A stretch of 64,000 nucleotides of DNA from positions 2,092,938 to 2,156,937 of the forward strand of contig NZ_KE386573.1 of assembly GCF_000427685.1 (NCBI RefSeq). Direction: 5' to 3'. Positions within the stretch are counted from its first letter, which is position 1; every line of letters starts with the position of its first letter. The position numbers were made by a program, and so were the translations under genes. A model generated the notes under the pieces. It was not told the origin of the DNA, ran no database searches, and saw only the letters and a list, made by a program, of their open reading frames with translations. The DNA comes from Haloplanus natans DSM 17983. Lineage in GTDB: Archaea > Halobacteriota > Halobacteria > Halobacteriales > Haloferacaceae. Below, piece after piece: positions 60,497-64,000 of the stretch.

Positions 60497-60867
60497 TCGT
60501 CGGCGTTCGCGGACGCCACGGCGGCCGCGATGCGCTCGGCCAGATACGCGGCGATACCATCGGGCTCCGCCTCGACGAAGCGGGCAATCTCCTCGCCATC
60601 GCGCTCGACGACGACGGTCGGGATGAACTCGACGCCGTACTCGTCGACGCCCTCGCCCCGCTTGTCGTCGTCGACGGGAAACTGCTCGATTCGGTCGGCG
60701 GGGACGCCGGCGGCGTCGAGGGCGGCGGCGAATCCGGGGAGTTGCTCCCGACAGTCGCCACACCAGTCCGCACCCCAGACGAGGTACGTCAGGCCGTCAC
60801 GGCCGAGCGGTCCGAGCACGTCGTCGTCGCCGCTCCAGTCGGCCGGATCCATGGATTCCAAGGACAT
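60493..60867 (-). CDS. thioredoxin family protein
   Basis: A 124-residue protein from ATG 60867 (MSLESMDPADWSGDDDVLGP). The active site is WGADWCGDCREQLPGF (CGDC). The cis-Pro is in EFIPTVVVERDGEEIARFVE. It is a cytosolic disulfide reductase or thiol-exchange protein. It overlaps the DUF255 gene end by 4 nt, convergent. A functional link of the two thiol proteins is plausible but unproven. Confidence 0.9.
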   Translation of the reverse strand: MSLESMDPADWSGDDDVLGPLGRDGLTYLVWGADWCGDCREQLPGFAAALDAAGVPADRIEQFPVDDDKRGEGVDEYGVEFIPTVVVERDGEEIARFVEAEPDGIAAYLAERIAAAVASANADD

Positions 60868-60906
60868 GGCGGAGGATACCACGGCCGAGGATTTACGCGT
60901 TCCGCC

Positions 60907-63279
60907 CTACCGCCACCGGATCAGACGGCGCAGGCGGGAGGCGATACCCAGGTCGCGTTTGGCCATGATGACCTGACCGTCGGCTTCCCGGCCGACCGTC
61001 TCGGGGATGGCGCCGAAGACGAGTTGCTGGAGGACGCCCTCGCGGGTCGCGCCGATAATCGTCACGTCGTAGTCGGCGGAGGCGTCGACGATGGCGTCGG
61101 CCACGTCCCCGGCCTCGACCAGTCGGGTGTCGTAGTCGACGCCATCGAGGAGTCGGCCCGTCTCGTCAAGCGAGACTTCGGCGAGTTCGTGGCCCTTGCG
61201 GTCGTCGGGGTCGACGACCTGGAGGACGGTGATGGTCGCATCAGTCGTGTGGGCTATGGCGCGAGCGACTTCCGCGGCGTAACGGGCGTGCGGACCGCCG
61301 GCGGTCGGGAGCAGGATGGATTCGAAGTCGCCGTCGCCGTCACCGAAGCGCTCGACGAGTACGTCACAGTCGGCCTCCCGAACGACGGTGTCGACGGTCG
61401 TGCCGACGACCACGTCGCGCCGCCGCGTCTTGCCCTCGTGCCAGCCGAGCAGAACCGCGTCGGAGTCGTGCTGGGTGATCGTATGGAGGATGGCCCGGTC
61501 GACGTGGTGACCGACGCGGACGATGCCGTTGACGGGGACATCGGTGTCGCCACCGCCGGCCTCGACGGCCATCGCGCGTTCGAGCACCTCGCGGCGCTCG
61601 GTCGCCCGTTCGTGCCCCTCCGAGAGCGGCGTCTGTTCGGGGAGCGCGACGACCGAGAGGACGAGAATCTCGCCGCCCTCGTCGGCCGCGATGTCCCGCG
61701 CCGTGCGTATGAGCCGTTCGGCGTGGTCGGGATTGGCGATGGGGACGAGAAGCTGGTAGTCGCGGTCGGCCGGGTGTTTCTCGTGGACGACCGTCGGCGC
61801 CTCGCGCTCGAGGGCTTCCTCGGAGGTAGCGCCGATGAAGGCGAACCAGACGCCGATCCCGATCACTTCCGCGAGGAGGCCGAAGACGAACGCCCCGGGT
61901 TCGACGTTGACCAGCAAGACGAGATTGGCGAGGATGGCGACGACCGGGACGGCCGGGACGCCTGGCACCTCGAACCCGCGGTCGAGATCCGGGTATTTCC
62001 GTCGGGACCGGATGACGGCGAGGTTCACGACGACGAGGCCGGTCAGGAGCATGAAGTCGGCGAAGTGGGCGATAGCCTCGATCCCCATGTGGAACGCGAT
62101 GACGCCGGTGTGGATGGTCGTCGTCCCGAACAGCAGGCGCGGGACGACGGTGAAAAAGAAGATGAAGAAGGCGATCAGACAGCCGGTGAGGAGGACGGAC
62201 CAGTACGGCGTGTTGAAGGAGTCGTGGAGGCTCTCGAAGCGGTCGGGGAGATGGTCGCGTCGACTCATCGCGAGTTTGACGCGCGACCCCGCGAGGACGG
62301 TGGCGTTTGCCGCCGATAGCATCGAGAACAGCGCGCCGACGATGATGACGTAGAAGCCGACGTTGCCGAGATAAAAGGAGGCGGCGTATCCCATGGCGAG
62401 TTCGCCGTTGTTGGCGATGAACGACTGGGCACCGGCGGTGTCGGCGACGCCGTCGACGACCCGGACGAGCAAGTCGAGATACGCGGGGTTGTTGATCGCG
62501 AGCGTCACCACGACGACGACGAGGGCGTAGACGACGGTGACGAAGCCCATCGAGAAGAAGATGGCCCGCGGGACGTTCCGGCCCGGCTCCTCGATTTCCT
62601 CGGCGTTGGTCGCGATGGCCTCGAAGCCGAAGAAGGTGATGAACACGAGCGCGGAGGTGAGGCCGATATCGCGGTACTTGGTGAGGTTGTCGGTGACCGA
62701 CTGCTGGATAGTCGCCGCATCGAACGCCTGCAGGCCGCCGTAGAGGAAGACGATGATGAGGACGACTTTCAGGAGGGTCACGATGATCTGGAACTGTCCC
62801 GACTCCTCGGTCCCTTTGAGGTTCAGGCCGACCAGCAGGCCGAGGATGACGAGCCCCGAGATCCAAAACGGGAGCGCCTCACCCAGACCGCCCGCGACCA
62901 GCGGAACGATGAAGCGGTCGAACCAGTCGGAGAAGGAGGCGAGATAGAAGGCGGCGCTCGCGGGGTAGCCGAGGATCATCGACCACCCGACGACGTAGGT
63001 CAGATCGGAGTCGAAGGTGTTGGAGACGTATGCGTACCCCCCGCCAGATTCGGGGTAGATCGAGGCGAATTCGGCGTACGCGAAGGCGGTAAAGGAGGCG
63101 ACGATCGCCGCGATGACGAACGCGACGATGGCCATCGCCCCGACGTTGCTGACGGCGAGCCCCGACAGGACGAAGATGCCCGCCGCGATCATCGTCCCGA
63201 CGCCCAGCGCGATTGCACCGACGATACCGATGTCGCGGTCGAGTTCCGTCTCGACGCTTGTCCCCTCTTCGGCACCCAT
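60907..63279 (-). CDS. APC amino acid permease with C-terminal UspA domains
   Basis: A 790-residue protein from ATG 63279 (MGAEEGTSVETELDRDIGIV). Residues 1-470 are an APC-type permease with 12 TM helices (GIVGAIALGVGTMIAAGIFVLSG, YPESGGGYAYVSNTF, ITFFGFEAIATNAEEIEEPGRNVPRA). Residues about 490-640 and 645-780 are two UspA domains (DYQLLVPIANPDHAERLI; ESILLPTAGGPHARYAAEVARAI). The fusion is common in haloarchaea. The UspA tail probably senses nucleotides and gates transport. The substrate is unknown; amino acid or cation. Confidence 0.92.
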   Translation of the reverse strand: MGAEEGTSVETELDRDIGIVGAIALGVGTMIAAGIFVLSGLAVSNVGAMAIVAFVIAAIVASFTAFAYAEFASIYPESGGGYAYVSNTFDSDLTYVVGWSMILGYPASAAFYLASFSDWFDRFIVPLVAGGLGEALPFWISGLVILGLLVGLNLKGTEESGQFQIIVTLLKVVLIIVFLYGGLQAFDAATIQQSVTDNLTKYRDIGLTSALVFITFFGFEAIATNAEEIEEPGRNVPRAIFFSMGFVTVVYALVVVVVTLAINNPAYLDLLVRVVDGVADTAGAQSFIANNGELAMGYAASFYLGNVGFYVIIVGALFSMLSAANATVLAGSRVKLAMSRRDHLPDRFESLHDSFNTPYWSVLLTGCLIAFFIFFFTVVPRLLFGTTTIHTGVIAFHMGIEAIAHFADFMLLTGLVVVNLAVIRSRRKYPDLDRGFEVPGVPAVPVVAILANLVLLVNVEPGAFVFGLLAEVIGIGVWFAFIGATSEEALEREAPTVVHEKHPADRDYQLLVPIANPDHAERLIRTARDIAADEGGEILVLSVVALPEQTPLSEGHERATERREVLERAMAVEAGGGDTDVPVNGIVRVGHHVDRAILHTITQHDSDAVLLGWHEGKTRRRDVVVGTTVDTVVREADCDVLVERFGDGDGDFESILLPTAGGPHARYAAEVARAIAHTTDATITVLQVVDPDDRKGHELAEVSLDETGRLLDGVDYDTRLVEAGDVADAIVDASADYDVTIIGATREGVLQQLVFGAIPETVGREADGQVIMAKRDLGIASRLRRLIRWR

Positions 63280-63366
63280 GCGCACTGGCACTGGGCCGGA
63301 GAACCAAAAACCCCGCCGCCGAGTCGCTACCTATTCGTACACGGCGCGCCCTCACTCGACAGCGCG

Positions 63367-64000
63367 ATGGTCGAGGAACCCGACGCCAACCCGTACGTAC
63401 ACGATCCGGACACGTCGTTCGCGCCGGCCGACGAACTGAGCGAGGACGAGGCCCGCGACCAGGTGTCCGACCTGCGTGTGGCCGTCGAGTATCACGACTA
63501 CCGCTACTACGTCGAGAACGATCCGGTGATCGCCGACCGCACCTACGACGAACTGTTCGAGCGCCTGCAACGGCTGGAGGACGCGTTCGACCTGCACGAC
63601 GAGAACTCGCCGACCCAGCGGGTCGGCGGCGAACCCCTGGACGAACTGGAGACGGTCGGCCACGTCGCGCCCCTGTTGAGCCTGCAATCCTCCGGCGACA
63701 GCGAGGAGATTCGGGCGTTCGACCGCCGCATCCGCGACCGGGTCGGCGACGTCGACTACTCGGCCGAACCCAAGTTCGACGGCTTCTCGATCGAGGTGGT
63801 GTACGAGGACGGCGCCTTCGACCGCGCCGTCACCCGCGGCGACGGCCGCGAGGGCGAGGACGTGTCCGCGAACGTCCGAACGATCGGGAGCGTGCCCCTG
63901 CATCTCCCGGCCCCAGCCCCCGAATTCCTCGCCGTCCGCGGCGAAGTGTACATGCCTCGATCGGGGTTTCAGGCGCTGAACGAGCGACGGATCGAACGCG
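63367..64000 (+). CDS. ligA: NAD-dependent DNA ligase LigA (3' end outside window)
   Basis: The first 211 residues are seen. The Ia domain ELSEDEARDQVSDLRVAVEYHDYRYYVENDPVIADRTYDELFERLQ binds NAD. The adenylation site is SAEPKFDGFSIEVVYEDGAF with K136 as nucleophile. TRGDGREGEDVSANVRTIGSVPLHL and FLAVRGEVYMPRSGFQALN follow. Haloarchaea are the archaea that carry bacterial-type LigA, acquired by transfer. The APC permease is divergent, 87 bp apart. C-terminal Zn, HhH and BRCT domains lie beyond the window. Confidence 0.95.
   Translation, partial: MVEEPDANPYVHDPDTSFAPADELSEDEARDQVSDLRVAVEYHDYRYYVENDPVIADRTYDELFERLQRLEDAFDLHDENSPTQRVGGEPLDELETVGHVAPLLSLQSSGDSEEIRAFDRRIRDRVGDVDYSAEPKFDGFSIEVVYEDGAFDRAVTRGDGREGEDVSANVRTIGSVPLHLPAPAPEFLAVRGEVYMPRSGFQALNERRIER

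Noticed and set aside
1-64000. rRNA operon, CRISPR array or complete provirus
   Set aside because: No rRNA-like sequence, no regularly spaced repeats, and no capsid, portal or terminase gene were seen. Only one tRNA is present, plus its partial copy at attR.

Overview
The window is a stretch of haloarchaeal (class Halobacteria) chromosome. This rests on very high GC, acidic proteins, archaeal TATA-type promoters with mostly leaderless starts, and a set of archaeal or haloarchaeal genes: archaellin, TFB, Trm5, Gar1, SRP19, presenilin-type protease, RibL and a haloarchaeal-type class III polyhydroxyalkanoate (PHA) cluster. I cannot name the genus from sequence alone.

Layout. 1-4.6 kb is motility and signalling: a DUF7500-like partial gene, archaellin, a DUF7521/winged-helix pair, two divergent KaiC-family ATPases and CheW. 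4.7-9.7 kb is a TetR-controlled envelope/efflux locus: an RND (MMPL-type) exporter translationally coupled to a COG1361 S-layer-like protein, with a divergent TetR gene and a palindrome at its start. 9.8-26.3 kb is mainly housekeeping: HalOD1, AIM24, pantoate synthesis (panE, panB), a TrmB-type regulator, TFB, MBL hydrolase, a 7TM-PAS-GAF histidine kinase, PUA protein, presenilin-type protease, gar1, srp19, a cobalamin/iron-type ABC permease and ATPase, trm5 and tRNA-Thr(CGU).

26.3-36.2 kb is a roughly 9.9 kb integrated element. Its left end is the intact tRNA-Thr. Its right end is a 27-nt copy of the tRNA 3' part with three mismatches. A tyrosine recombinase lies just inside the right end. 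Cargo: a rhomboid protease, an SF2-helicase-like protein with a probable start-proximal frameshift, a winged-helix/SWIM divergent pair, an AT-rich membrane-protein gene, an IS5-family insertion sequence with clear 8-bp target duplications, two nuclease-fold proteins, and a decayed second recombinase.

36.6-41.5 kb holds a DMT exporter, a methyltransferase, DUF2237, a HEAT-repeat protein, a surface protein with a PGF-CTERM-like tail and a DUF7547-like protein. 41.5-47.5 kb is a PHA locus: phaC with a C-terminal helix-hairpin-helix, phaE, phasin phaP, AbrB-type phaR and divergent phaJ. Close by is a haloarchaeal-type beta-ketothiolase pair (Ser in place of Cys) that would supply 3-ketoacyl-CoA. 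47.6-50 kb is the heme-copper oxidase region (CtaA-CtaB fusion, coxB). The rest has RibL, a DHH nuclease, a PLD-like protein, a PurD-like pseudogene cut by two copies of an 85-bp miniature element, an aldo/keto reductase, a second histidine kinase, a DUF255 protein with a neighbouring thioredoxin, an APC permease-UspA fusion and the 5' part of ligA.

Points most worth a second look: the tRNA-integrated element and its untyped cargo; four back-to-back perfect hairpins inside the ATPase domain of the 18-20 kb kinase, with a similar hairpin-rich block upstream of tfb; and the mobile-element-split PurD-like gene.
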